From assembly GCF_037042905.1 (NCBI RefSeq), contig NC_087254.1, forward strand, positions 17,912,603 to 17,976,602: a stretch of DNA of 64,000 nt, read 5' to 3'. Each line of letters opens with the position of its first letter. Position 1 is the stretch's first letter. The notes beneath the pieces are model-generated. The model was not told where the DNA came from, did no database searches, and saw only the letters and a list, made by a program, of their open reading frames with translations. The DNA is from Lytechinus pictus. Lineage: Eukaryota; Echinodermata; Echinoidea; Temnopleuroida; Toxopneustidae. Positions 22,301 to 37,300 of the stretch are shown in pieces. The position numbers and the translations under genes are program-made.

Positions 22301-25300
22301 AAACGGTCTTCAATTTTTATTAAAAACCTTTTTCCTTTTTTTTTTTGCTTGTCAAATTTTCCTAGACAAAATGTGCCCCCCTTTTGGAAAATTCTGGATA
22401 CGCCCCTGGTTGTAATAATTCATTTTCTGTTTAGTGCTAGAAATACAGGCTTTACAAAACAACAATATTCTTTGTATTGTGTCTGTGGATTACTATCCAA
22501 TTATTCACACTAAGCAGGGCTTTTTCATAAAATCTCAAAGATAAAAAAAATCTGCTATTATTTCAATTACAAATTAATGTGGCATGTTATGAGTTAAACT
22601 GATATTCTATTCTGTCTTTTAATTTTTTTATATTCTTTGTATTCTTTTTCTTCAGATGACTTACGTGATGTAAGGAGTGTAGGTAAAGGGAACTCATCTC
22701 AAGCTGATGTTCAATCCTTCTCAGCTCTGGACTATGTCATCTTTTCAGCTATGCTACTCGTTTCCACTGCTACTGGCTTGTATCATGCATTTTCTGGTGG
22801 CGGACAAAAAACAACAGCAAAGTATGTTTATCCTGTCATATGCTGATTGTTGAAAAGATGATTTGTTGTTACAATCACATCTATTAAGTTTAGAAGCTCT
22901 TGAATGTTTTCTCAATTACTCATGTTAAGCCTGTTGCACACTACGATCTGACTATGATCCAATTTTTTAAGAAATCACTTTTGGCATTTGAATATGAAAG
23001 TTCAAAGAAGTCAAATTATATTATTTGAAGTTGGGTATAATGCACGGAATACAAAATGAAAATTCTTCTTTACTGGAAGCCTAGTGGTTGAGGTAAAGTC
23101 CAAATTGGTTTATAATCGCCGCAAATGATGCTGTCATAATGATTTGGAATTAAATTTTCTTTCATTCCTACAGGAATTTGGAATTTCAATTTTTAGATTC
23201 ATACCATTATTTGTAACATTAAAGATAAGTGGAACCTGTAGTGTGTGCCAGGTTTTAGTATGAATGTAATAGTGTTGATATACAGTTGTGCAAGGGGGTT
23301 TGTTCTGACCAAATGGGACCTAATACAGGTTCACCTGTCTTGATAAAGACCACAAATATGGTTTTCCTTGAATAGTATTCTCCATTGATACATGTACATG
23401 GGCATCACCATGAAAACCACCTGTTCATAAATATCGCCTTTTGCCCCCCTTTTGGTGGTCTGTAATGGCAGGTTTGAAATACCTGTAGGAACAGACATTG
23501 ACATAATTTACAGGGCTGCATTCCTCCTTTTCTTCTTCCAGATATGTTAATTTGATTAATATTAGGTTACATGACAGGTATTTAACATGCACCATACAAG
23601 TTAACATGATTTTAGTAATTTTAGTCACATTTTTTTCTCAAAGATTTATTAAAAACAGGGCTGCATTCCTCCTTTTCTTCTTCCAGATATGTTAATTTGA
23701 TTAATATTAGGTTACATGACAGGTATTTAACATGCACCATACAAGTTAAAATGATTTTAGTAATTTTAGTCACATTTTTTTCTCAAGATTTATTATAAAC
23801 ATATGATCGCAGCTTAAAAGCTGGATTGACCGATGTTTTAGAATTAAAAAGACAATGAAATTAACAAATAAGCAATGTAACAAAGAATCAAGAAATATAC
23901 AGTGCGTCCCAGAAAAAACGAAACCGAGATTAAGCGATGATTTATCATAACTTAATCACAAATACAATAGACAAATGATCTACCAATGTAAAGCTTAGAA
24001 TCTCCTCTTTCATCTGATATTACTTAGATTATTCCTCATTCACGCATGAGTGAGCAAAAACAATTTTGAGCAAAGGATACCAAAAACTCATTTGGCGGGG
24101 GTATCTGAATTTCAAAAAGAAAATCACATGCCAAAAAGTTCAATATCTGCTCTTTTATTTGATAGCTTAATCACAAAAAAGGGTCAAGAAGTAAAAATTT
24201 ATGTTCCCTCGAAACAATGCTTGTATTTCTATAATTTCATTAAATAAACGTGTTTCACCGGTTTCCCGCAGAAGTTATCGCATGGTTAACAAACGACTTA
24301 ATGCATGGCTTCGTCAACAAAACGGAGTGTCAAGTGAGTTTGAACGCTTGCCTGTAGAAACCTCTTCATTTTATGAAATTCAAGCCTTATTTCAAATAAC
24401 CAGAACTTTGTTATTTCTCGACCATTTTCTGTAATTGAGGTATCAAATTAAAGAGCAGATATTGAACATTTAACAATGTGGTTTTCTCTTTGAAACCTAG
24501 ATACAGCCCGCCAAATGAATTTTTGGTATCCCCTCATCAAATTGTTTTTGCTCACTCATGTATGAATGAGAAATATTCTAAGTAATTTCAGATGAAAGAG
24601 GAGATTCTAAGCTTTACAATGGTAGGTCATTTGTCTATTGTATTCGTGATTAAGTTATGATAAATCATTGCTTAATCTCGGTTTCGTTTTTTCTGGGACG
24701 CCCTGTATAGAAATTACAAGATACATGTAAATTAAAAAACTCAAGGTATTCTCTAGGTAAAAGTGGTAATGTAAGATAATATTTGAAAAACTATGAGAAT
24801 ATGTATTTTACTAAAGATTTGAAAGATCATCTGAGAAGGTAGAGCAGAACTTCAATAAGAAATTATAATTATGTCATATATAAAAAAACAATGAATTCAA
24901 GAGTATTGTTTGAACCTGTCTGTTAGAAAATATAGTGTTGTAAAATTTTGAAAAGGTAACATCAGTTAAATGGCTAGTTTGAGAGCAACTTACATGACTT
25001 TAAATAGGAAAATTAATCACAAGTAATCAAATGTGAATATACTCAATATTTAATCAAGAAAACTCAATGGTACCGTACTACTACTACTAATAATAGCTGG
25101 ATTTATAAAGTGCTTTTTGCCTGAGGATACAAAGCGCTGCTATTATTACCCTGGCTTTAGCTCGAGCTACCATCACCGGCGCTCAGTGCATGCAAGGAAT
25201 TACTCCTGCCGGGTACCCATTCACCTCACCTGGGTTGAGTGCAGCACAGTGTGGATAAATTTCTTGCTGAAGGAAAACATGCCATGGCTGGGATTCGAAC

Positions 25301-28300
25301 CCACGACCCTCTGTTTCAAAGGCGAGAGTCAGAACCACTAGACCACGACGCACCCACAATACTTTTTACCATTTATACTATAAACTATAAATACATGTAG
25401 AAACATTTTCAAAATACATGAAAGCAATGACTAAAAATAAACAACAAGGTATAAAATATATATCAAAATTATTTAAGAATATAGGTGCGAAATTAAGCTT
25501 ATAGTTAAGTGTTCAACCAGCAGACAATGTATGGTATCGGTAATGCACTTTTGCGGTAGTGTTCCATCCGGCATTTAACTTCTGTGAATTTGTGACTATT
25601 TCGAAGCTGTCGCTGGGATAACCTTGTAGATGGAAGCCAATCTCGAAATTTTTAATTTCTTTAAAATATTTTATCTTATACCTGCAAGTAGTAGAGAAAA
25701 GGTCTTTACCATATCTAATTTCATTCAAATACAGCATTCCTTCAAAGTGCAGCTACAATCATTCGATACAGGGGGATGCAATTGTTATCAATGGGGGGGG
25801 GGGGGGGGCTGACCATGCAAAAATTAAACAAAAATTAGGCAAACTTTAAACACAGTTCATCTCTACGATCCACAGTTCATCTCTACTGACCAAGGTGCAT
25901 AATGCCATATATGTAGCTTGTTCATATGATTGATGTCATTACCTAGCATCAATGTTAGTGCTCTTTTTTGGATAGATTCAGTTGCTGCAATTTGTTGTTG
26001 ATTTAATGATGAATGCCGTACCAAGCAACAGTATTCCAACAGTGGGCGGATGTAGGAGGTGAACACAGTTGTGAGGTCTGATAATGGCATACCAAAGCGT
26101 TAATAGCATCCTTATCAAGTGCAATTTCCAAGAAACTTTGGAAGTAATATAACTCACATGCTCATCCCATTTTAGATCACTTTGGATAATGACCCCAAGA
26201 AGCTTTACCTTGTCACAATAAGGAATCGTTTGGTTTGAGAGATGAATTTGGACATTGGGAACCGGAACCGGGGGGGGGGGGGGGGGTTGGGTTGTTTTCA
26301 GGATTTTTGTATAGATGTCAACTTCAGTCTCATTGTCTTATTAAATAAACAAGCAAAAAATTGTTACTCTTCTTCAAAAGAAGATGTATAAAACCTTGTA
26401 GGCCGAGTGGAGGAAATAGGTATGTGTCTGCCAACATTGGGAGGGCCTGACACTAAAAGTAAACTTGCCAACTCTTTCACCTAAAAACAGGCATGTTACT
26501 AGGGCAGTGGTGCCAGGGGGGGATAAAGTGTACATATATGAAAATGACTATTCATTGTGATATTTTCATTGTCAATCCCACTTGTTCCTAGGCCCCTGTG
26601 TTATGTGATTACCAGCAATAACTGTCGATTTAATGAACTCTATCTTGGTATGTCTTGTGTAGGTTCCTGATGGCCGATCGCAGCATGTACAGCATCCCTG
26701 TAGCAATCAGTGTACTAGCATCCTACGTGTCAGCCATCACCATTCTAGGTATCCCAGCAGAGATCTTTATTCATGGAATACAATATTGGATGGTTATCTT
26801 TAGTTTCTTCATCACCATTCCTGTCACTGCCTTGGTCTTCATACCAGTATTTCATGGTCTCGGTGTCACCAGTGCATATGAGGTATGTTGTAATCAATGA
26901 TTTCAAGTGTGATGCTCAACTTTTGGTGTTGGTGTTATGTCAGTTTAGCTCAGGAAAGCACCAAACTTAAAATTGAGCTGTTCCTGGTATGAATATCACT
27001 GAGTATTCAGCTATCAATGATATGATTTGGATCATTTCTGAAACACAAAGTGCTAGAGCAAGGTAAGGCAATTTCATTTATGCTTCCAGCACTAACACCA
27101 CCACTAAAACTCAAGTGGAAATTTGAATCCTTTTGTAGATGTGTTTAAAATAGCCCAGTGCAGTAAAGCTGGACACACACTACATATCAATTTGTGTTGC
27201 AATTTCAGAATAAAGATGAAATAGGATTTGATGAAGCCAATTTGTACTTTGTCCATCCATATATACAGTGCTTGGACTAATAAAATCAGAAGTTTTATTT
27301 CAGTATTTCTAGCATTATTTTGAACTGCAAATGCTCTATCTGATGTAAAATGTGATGTTACAGAATAAGGAGATTGAAAGGAAAACTTCCATCTTTTTGA
27401 ATGATTATCAGGGCCTGTTACATGAGAAAGAGGCTTTCAGTGTAACAATACTCAAGAGCCAATCAAAATTAAGGATTCCATGGAAGCTGCCATTGGATGA
27501 CAACATTATCATAATAGTAACTTTTATGCAACAGGCCTTGGACCATGTCAGTACCCATTACACATAGTCTGAATTGTTTTTATTTGCAGTATCTTCATAA
27601 AAGATTCAGTATGTCTGTCAGGATTGGATGTGCTCTTCTATTCATTCTTCAGACATTATTTTACATGGCTATTGTTCTATATGCTCCAGCACTGGCCATC
27701 AATGCAGGTATGACATTTCAACTCTGAACTTTGACCTTTTTCATTAATGGTGTCCCTTTTATACATGGTATCATGTAATTATTGTATCATTTTTTTAATG
27801 TTAAGTGTGGGAAGAATAGGATATTAAAAAAATTAAAGACTGATGTCTTTTAACCAAGTGTAAATACAAATTTGACAAGTTTTGTACTTGTAATATTAAT
27901 CAAGTCAGTGGCAAGATTATTACATTTAATTTAGCTGTGAATTGCATTCTTCAATATTTCATTGAATCAAAGAATTAAGCATCTATCACTTATCCATTCC
28001 TTCCACAGTTCTATCAATCCTTGTATAAAGGTAGATTTTAAGAAGTGATCAGAAGTATCAGTATAAGATTGCAATTGAGAATTAATGTTGTTTATTTCTC
28101 TTTCTTTTAGTGACCAAGTTCCCCATACCAGCTACAGTACTATTGACAGGTGTATTATGTTCCATTTATACTGCTCTGGTGAGTATCCAAGTCCGTCTGA
28201 GACTATCTCAGCTACTTTGAACTTGTAACCTTATACTACTGTGTACTATGAATTGATCTATGTATCATTCTTTTGTTTTTAATAAGTTGTATGATTCAGA

Positions 28301-31300
28301 TTATGTAGGCCTATTTCTAAATAATTGTAGAAATTATGTTATAAAATTCATATTCTTGTTTTGTTTTGTTTTTTACTTTCAAACATCCATAATGTATGTC
28401 TTTGTATCATTCATACTTCCATTTGTCTATCCTTTTTTTTTTACTGAAACTTCAATAATCCATTATCATTTCCTTTATCTGAATCCATAGGGAGGTATTA
28501 AAGCAGTGATTTGGACTGATGTGTTCCAGTTCTTGGTCTTGTTTGGTTCCTTGTTGACTGTGCTAATATTAGGGACCATTCAAGCTGGTGGGATGGTCTA
28601 TGTATGGAACTACAACAAAGATAAGGGCCATCTCAACTTCTTTGAGTGAGTAGTGCAATGAGATTGATTGCTTGGTTTGATATCAGGGCCCCGTCTTACA
28701 AAGAGTTACAATTGATCCAATCAATCGTAACTCTATGGAAATCCATCGGTGTCATAATTTTGTCTATAGGAAATTTGCACAATGTCCTTTGTAAACAAAA
28801 AGAAGCACAGTGAATTTTCAAGAAAACAATGAATGCATGAATATACATCATAGTTGGAAAATATTTGGAACAAACATGGATAATACATGTTGACGTTACT
28901 GGCCATCCATAGTTACGATTGATCGGATCAATCGCAACTCTTTGTAAGATGGGGCCCAGCTTTGGCTTTTTAGAATTGATTGCAGTTGATGGTCATTAGT
29001 TTTGTGTTGCAGGCCTTTATAATAATTTCTTTAAGAAAATATTTGCATTCATTATGCTCCATTCACCAAAAAAGTAAGACTGAAAATGTGTTAATTTACT
29101 GGTGCATACTTAAATTAGAATTAGAAGTGAATTAGATGATGTTTAAAGGTATGCATGGTGGTATGAGAAATTAATTGTTAAATCCTACTGAATACTTTTA
29201 CTTTATGAATATGGCAAGCAAAGACATCACATATTACACATAACGCTTGATATCTGTGCATATTTAGATTAACTTCACACTGACTACTGAAATTCCATAA
29301 ATCCCCTAGATTTTCCATCGGAACCACTCCAATCTAGTATAAGCAAAATGTTAAAGTGAAATCTAATTAGTTTTAACAAGCAATAATTTCATGGCAAATA
29401 CCTTGACATCAGTTGTTAATGTATTTTTGTGAGTTTACACAAATTAAACTTTGTGACTTAATGAAATCTATCCCACAGAACTAATACACTGAAGATCACT
29501 AAAATAGATAAGCATATGTGGGTACATTTGTTATCATTGGTTAGAAAAAACCTGTCTCCTGGCACGAATGCTATGCTTATCTTGCTAAGTTTTCAGCAAT
29601 GATGAAAATGATTTATCCAAACACTTTGGTGGTAATTTTTATTAGATTCTGTTCGAACTCATATTGAGAAATTTAACTACAGCCAGAATTTATGTTTGAA
29701 TTTTATCAACAGACATACATGCACTATGCACATTACCTTTCTCCCGTCCTTGGAGTGAAACAGATTTTCACTGACAACTGTTAGAAGCTACTGAAATCAT
29801 TGCATCTTATTGGCTCAAAACAAATGAGACAGTGAAAATCGTTGATGACATGCCTCATGAAACAGTCTTTGTTTTGTTTTAGACCATCAGCTAGTTTGAC
29901 TCAACGAGAAACGTTCTGGGGTCTTTTGATTGGTGGTGCATTCAATAGCCTTCCTCTATGGGCTGTAAGCCAGACTGCTGTACAACGATTCCTTACCTCA
30001 AAGACACTCAAAGAAGCTAAAAGGTATACCATTTCATCTGTTTGGTTCAATCAACCATTATTTGGTTTAATGCTCACTCGGTCAACCTCTCTTTTATGGT
30101 CATTTCTGTAAAGTTAACCGTTGTCTCTGCAATGGTGCAGCAAGATGGTATCATTCGGTGCACCATGTAGTAGCCTAACTGGAAATTAGATTGGTAAATG
30201 GGTTTTAGTGACAAACTCCCTGTATTCGCTGTACTCTGTTTGATGAAATAGAAACAGACATAATTTTGTAGAGATATTTGAAGATTTGCAATGAGAGCGG
30301 GATGTAATATATTTAGATACAATATCCTGTATTCTGAAGTCGGGTTTAACTTAGACCACGGTTTAACTCTGTACTAAAATTGTGGGAAGCCAAAAAATAT
30401 AAAAATCTGTTTCTATTGTATATTTCTTATGTTTAATATTTTGCTTTCATATTGAAGAAAAATACATCAAAATACTTAATTTATCATTCACGGACAATTA
30501 TGAACAATTTGGGTGTCATATGAGGTAATAGATGTGTACTGTCAGGGATTTGTGCACCAATTGACTCTCCGTAGTTAAACCAAAACTTTAAACCAGGGTT
30601 TGATTTAAACCCAAGTTCTTAATACGAGCCTTTGTGTAGGTACCTTTTGGAAGAAGATAAAGTGTAATATATTTTGAAAGGATTAAAAAAAAATAGTTTT
30701 GTTTGTTTAAAATCATATTCGATATGAAATATTTTCTTGTTTCAGATCAGTGTGGTATGGATTACCAGGGAATATCATCATGATTACAATTGTTGCTCTG
30801 TGTGGATTAGTTCTATTTGCATATTACAATGGTGAGTTTAATTGAATTACATATACATGTATACCAGGGGCTGATCCAGGATTTTCCAAAAAGGGGGGAG
30901 GGGGGCACATTTTCCCGAGGAAAAAATTGACAACCAAAAAAAAAAGAAAAAAAAGGTTTTCACTTTCAAACAGGGGGGGGGGGCACACTTCTGTTTAAAA
31001 AAAATTTACATTACAAATTTTAATTGTGCCTCTCAAAAAATGGGGAGGGGCACGGGCTGGCTTTGCCCCCCCCCCCCCCCCCACCTTGGATTCGCCAGTG
31101 ATGTATTCCCAGGCCCTAGGCTTGGTTTGCATTGTAGTTCTTTTTTGATATTTTACTCAAAATCTTTGGTTCAAAATCTGCCATTTTCTGCATTCACTTA
31201 GTTGAACCAGAGCATGCCATACAGACATTTGTGCAAACAGGAAATCAATCCTGCCAAACCTTCCATGCATGTTATAAATGGGATAAAAATTTTCTTTAAG

Positions 31301-34300
31301 ATGATCTGATATATTTTTTTTGATGGCAGAAGCATAGATATCAACTAAGTGCAATGGCAAATCAATTTGTTTCATTCCAAGTTGTAGCTTAGACATTCAA
31401 GCTATACAGGAGGTTGATTTCCATCATAGCACTGATCCTCTTTCTCTTTAAAAAAAAACAAAGAGCGAAGAAAAATTATTTCTAATTTTCACTGTCAATC
31501 CAAATGTTTGAATGGATAAAAATGTTTGGAATTAAATAACACCAAACTATTATGAACCATTATGAATAGGAATATAAACTAGAAGTGATAGAAAATTATA
31601 TCTTCAATGATAGATATGACAAAATGGAAATTTAAAGTACATTTACAACAGGAATACCCTCTGGATGAAGCCATCATATTTCATTGGTGTTTTTTTAGTT
31701 AGCATTAACTTCTATTTGCAGTGTTTTTTTTCCTTTTGGCAGGTTCTGATTTTTTATTCATTTGTTTTGCATACCGGTAGTACACATATTTACCCTTTCT
31801 AGGTCTTTCCTTTCTCCTCTGATCTGAATTTAAAACTCTTAACCGAAAAGTCCACCCTTTGGCATATCCGCCATCCAGCAGCATTTTATCAGATCTAGTA
31901 AGATTTTGTCATTCAAACTAGCAAAATAAAAGCAAAAATCAGATTTTAACCCTATTAAAGAGTCAGGTTATATAAACAAGACAAAATTGATTAAGTACTT
32001 TAATTAGTAAAAGTAGAAATAATGAGATATTTATGAATTTTGGCTAAATACACAATTTGCATCGGATTTGTACATGAATTCACGTTTTGAGCAGTTTTGG
32101 GTCTGACACGCACTTACATAATGGTGCATAATTTTGTAACCATGTACTCAGGCATCTCAAATTTGGTCTCAAAAGTTGTGTGAGATATGAAAGTAAAAAT
32201 TCAGCGAGCGGCGCGGTTGAAAAATTTTGCGCGGCGGATTTATCCTGAAAAATGTAGAGGGGGCGGAATCCCCCCCCCCCCGGCCTTTTAGGGTTAAAGT
32301 AGGTACAGTGTACTTTTCGTATGTAATTGCCCCAAAATCAGATTTTTTTTTTTGTTTCAGTAAAGATTTTTCATTTGGAAAAAGTTTGCAGGTATGCGTA
32401 TGTCATGTTGGTTTTGATAAAGAATAGAAAAAATGAAAAATAAATTCATGAAGGCTTGCTGAGATTCCTCAAAGGAGAAAGAGATATGGATGTTAAATTG
32501 TCAATTTTGTGACGTTGCATCATGTAGCTCCACATTTGCCATGTTATATTTTTCTTTTGAAACAAATCAATAAAATTAATATCTTTCATGACGTGCAAAA
32601 TAAAGAAAAAAATACCTTATAAAATCATTACACTTGCAATTTGATTTTTCATTAAAAGCACAAATTTATAACTATTAAACCTACTCTTTGTTTTTTTTTT
32701 GCATGCAAATTTCAAGACAAAAAGCTGATTATAAGGATTCCAATATTTTGCTATCATTAATAGGCTAATATCTTCCTTTCTCTAATGGTGACACCATCTG
32801 ATATTAGCTTTTTATTATATCTCTACTGAAACAGATGGTATGACACACCTACAGCCAGCGATCAATCACACTTATCCAAGTAAGAATGATTGGTTAGCAT
32901 ACCAGGGATATCAACCTATTCTATTGTTAATGGGGGGGGGGGGGGTAGGATAGGAATGCCAATTGGTAAACATATTAGGAATTTTAAAAGATTGGATGTG
33001 CAATTTCACGTGAGGGGGGGGGGGTGGTTGTGCCCACTTGACATTTTGGGCATTGTCTTTCAATGTGCAAAGCAGCCAACACTGTTTGATGTCATTTAAT
33101 TGTTCATATATTTAAACCCGGTTCATGTTTTTGTTTCAAAGTTGGACTTTTGTACAAGTCTTTCCGTCAGGTGTGTAGATTTTTGTCATATTTGGTCAAT
33201 GGCCGAGATCTTGGCAAGGGGGGGGGGGGATGGATCATTGTGTTAAACCCATGGGACTTCTTAAATAGGATTTCAATACTAACTGACATATGCACCAATG
33301 AATCAGGGTTCCTAGCCCATCAGGGAAAGTTATTTTACTTTTTTCCAGTTAGGGAAAAATCAGGGAATTTGATAAAGAAATACCTCAAATCAGGGGAAAA
33401 TGCCTCAAACAAGGAAAAAATCTGGGAATTCTGATCAGCTCAAAAGTCCAGAGCACGGTAGTCAGTCAGACTTCGTTATATATTGTTGCATATCAAAACA
33501 ACATCCATTGAATGACTGGTTATGGTGGTGTTTTAGTGTTAACAAATTAGTTTTACATTATTGCTTACACTGAAAATACATTACTTCACTGCAACAACTT
33601 AAAAAAACATGCGAAACTGGGAATGGGTTTAAATAATTATCAGGGAATTTTTAAACTTTGTAAGGCAAAAATCAGGGAATTTTGTTTTCTTGAAAAGCTG
33701 GGAACCCTGATGAATAGATAATGGTACAATAATGATATACATTGATATTTAAGCTAAATGTTTTATATCCTCCAACCCTCCCATGTAAGATTAAGATCCT
33801 CTGTAAGATCCTCTGTTTCTTATTGTATCCAAGAATATTGTAATTTTTTTCTTTTTCTGTTTTTTTTTTGGTTGCTTATTACATGTAAGTTATCTTGTGC
33901 CAACCCTCAATGCACCTCTACTGTGTTCAAACGATGCAGTCTATTCCATTCCCTTAACCTCTTATGGTATCAAATGCTTTGCTTATACTGAACCATGCCT
34001 TCTTTTCCAAATGTCTGCTATTAAAATCTGGCAATACACAGTCTGAAATTCCTGCAATTAAAACAAAAATGGCAATACACAGTTCCAAATTCAACAACTT
34101 CACAAATATGCAATTTTGGATGAAGTTGGCCCTGAAATTAGATATAAATCAAATCAACAGCTAAATGACACCTATTGATTTAAAAGTTGAGACACTACAT
34201 GTGAATTTTCAATTCAAATGAAATACAAATGTCTCTTGTTGGTATTCCAGGCAGAGAAACACATTGAATTGTTCTGCCAAAGATTATGGTAGCAAAGGGC

Positions 34301-37300
34301 GGAAAACAACATAGGTTGTCATATGCTTGCTTGAGAAACCAATGTTAATGGCCACATGCCCCAAATTGAAAATTTCTATATTTTTCAACCAGGTGTAGAA
34401 ATTGTAACATCATGACTAATGCGTTAACAGTCACTTCATAAAGTGTATGTTGTACAAAGAAGTTGTTGAAAATTCATCACTTTTAAGCCTGCATGTAATA
34501 CTGGTACTTAATTTTTTTTATTCTATGCATGCAAACTATTACATACAGTATGAAACAGCAGTGAGCTTTCTTTTTTTTAAATACTTTTTTGCTTCCAGTT
34601 CTCTTTAATTGCTGTTGTTTTATGGTAAAATGAAATTATCTTCTTAATAAATTTGCATTTTATATACTATTTTTTTTTTTATAATACTATTGCATGTTAT
34701 TAGGTGACCTTGATTAGAACATGTGAATAAGTTTTTTGCAGCAAAATAGAATCAATTCAAGCACACAAAAATTTGACATTAATATTATCAGTGGATAAAT
34801 GTATACAAGTACAACCCATTACAAAAGTTATATGAAAAAAAAAATTATTTGTATTTTATACATTGTTTAAATTTTGAACATTATATTTAGTGGCTCCTCT
34901 GCTTCATTCCATTTAGCCATTATTTCATTTTGTCTTTCTTTAAGCAGTCAATCTCTATTATTCATCATTTAGGTTTCAATTTGACAGGGTCAATTTCCCC
35001 ATCATTTTTCTGCTTTTATTTTCCTGCTTTGTGTTCAAAGATTGCACTTTTAATTTTCAGTCCACTTGTCACCTTTCATATCTAGGTGTGGGTTAGCACT
35101 TCTAATATCACATTTTTTGTTGATAGAGACTTGGATTCATTGGTTGGATTGTCCTTCATGTAATTCCACTTTGAAATCATTGTAATAATGGTATTTTGTT
35201 TATTTCTATTTATTTTCATATTTTTTCATTGATGATGATGGTGTTATTTTGTTTATTCCTTTTGTTTTTCATATTTCTTCATCAATGCTGTGATTACGAA
35301 GATGGTAGTGATGGTCATCCAGTTCACTATACGCCAAAGTATTCTACTCCAGATCAGGTAAGATCTATCACACATTCTCATACTCTTTTTTTTTTTCTTT
35401 TCACTTAAAAAATAGTAATCATTGAAATCACATGCCAGCATTCTATGTTTGGGTAGTTTTTGTTATTTTCATTGTGCTACGTGCATTCATTCCTTCATAT
35501 ATGCAGTGTACAATCATTGATATTCAATTATAATTTTGTTATCATCTTCATTATTATCATCATCATCCTCATCAGCATAATCATCATCACCAACACCATC
35601 TTTATCATCATTGATTCATCAACATCATCACCATCATTGTTGTCGTCATGATCGTCACTGTTGTCGATGTTATCACCATCATTGTCTTCTTCATCATCAT
35701 ATTCATCATCACTATCTTTGTAATCATCTTCATCATCATTGCTATCATTATTTTCACTGTAATTGTAAGGTTGTAGCATTAATTGTCAGCATGAATTGAT
35801 AGTAGCATTAGTGCTACCAATTAGGCCTTTTTGCCATTCGAGGCCAGGTTAAATATTGAATATTATAGCCATGTGTTTTTGTTTAATCGAATGTCTCAAA
35901 TCAGTAATCAACATCTGGTGAACATTTGATCACTGTAAAAGTAGTATTCAATTGCTGATTGTTGATAAACTAATCAAATGCTTGGATGGTTCAAGTTTTA
36001 CTTAGAGGCCTACTACCGGTACTATTATTAAAAATTATGATTATCAAAATGTTATTGTATATTTCTTTTCTTTCTGACAGATATTAGTCTACTTTGTGAG
36101 CATAGAGTTTGGTCATATTCCCGGTATGCAGGGCCTCTTTGTAGCTTGCTTATTTGCTGGCACTTTAAGGTAAGAAATTAACCATTCTAACATTGTTTTG
36201 TTCGATGTCGAATAATTGTACTTTGATTTGAAATGTGAATTAAAAACCATTGCTCCCAATGCAAAATTAGATCTCTTTCTGTGATAATTGCTATTGTTTT
36301 ATTATTATTTTGGGGGGTATTCATTCATTTTGCTATAACATAACAATCAAGAATACAGTGATTACATTTTTTACATGAATCTTAGAAAATGTGTATAAAG
36401 ATAAATTGTTTTGCATTAAAAACAACTCACTGTCAAATTAATAAAACATTCCTGATATGTAGGAGGACTTTCATCATAAGCAATTTGCTTTAAAAAGAAG
36501 TATGTTGAAGAGATAAGCACATGATTTTTTTTTTTTGTAATTTTAATTTGTTTGTTTTTCTTTTCAGTACTGTAGCATCTGGGTTGAATGCCTTGGCTGC
36601 TGTAACTCTGATTGATATAATCAAACCATGGAGACATTCTATTGTAATTTTAATTAATTAATTAATTTTAATTTGTTTGTTTTTCTTTTCAGTACTGTAG
36701 CATCTGGGTTGAATGCCTTGGCTGCTGTAACTCTGATTGATATAATCAAACCATGGAGACATTCTATTGTAATTTTAATTAATTAATTAATTTTAATTTG
36801 TTTGTTTTTCTTTTCAGTACTGTAGCATCTGGGTTGAATGCCTTGGCTGCTGTAACTCTGATTGATATAATCAAACCATGGAGACATTTTGTTGTAATTT
36901 TAATTAATTAATTAATTTGAATTTGTTTGTTTTTCTTTTCAGTACTGTAGCATCTGGGTTGAATGCCTTGGCTGCTGTAACTCTGATTGATATAATCAAA
37001 CCATGGAGACATTTTGTTGTAATTTTAATTAATTAATTAATTTTAATTTGTTTGTTTTTCTTTTCAGTACTGTAGCATCTGGGTTGAATGCCTTGGCTGC
37101 TGTAACTCTGATTGATATAATCAAACCATGGAGACATTTTATTGTAATTTTAATTAATTAATTAATTTTAATTTGTTTGTTTTTCTTTTCAGTACTGTAG
37201 CATCTGGGTTGAATGCCTTGGCTGCTGTAACTCTGATTGATATAATCAAACCATGGAGACATTCTATTGTAATTTTAATTAATTAATTAATTTTAATTTG

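Noticed and set aside
24201-24434. Possible transposase remnant in the mariner-like element core
   Set aside because: The 77-aa frame shows no DDE or helix-turn-helix pattern and part of it overlaps the inverted arm.
35528-35779. Asp-rich 83-aa ORF
   Set aside because: Translation of an ATC/GAT microsatellite in a symporter intron.
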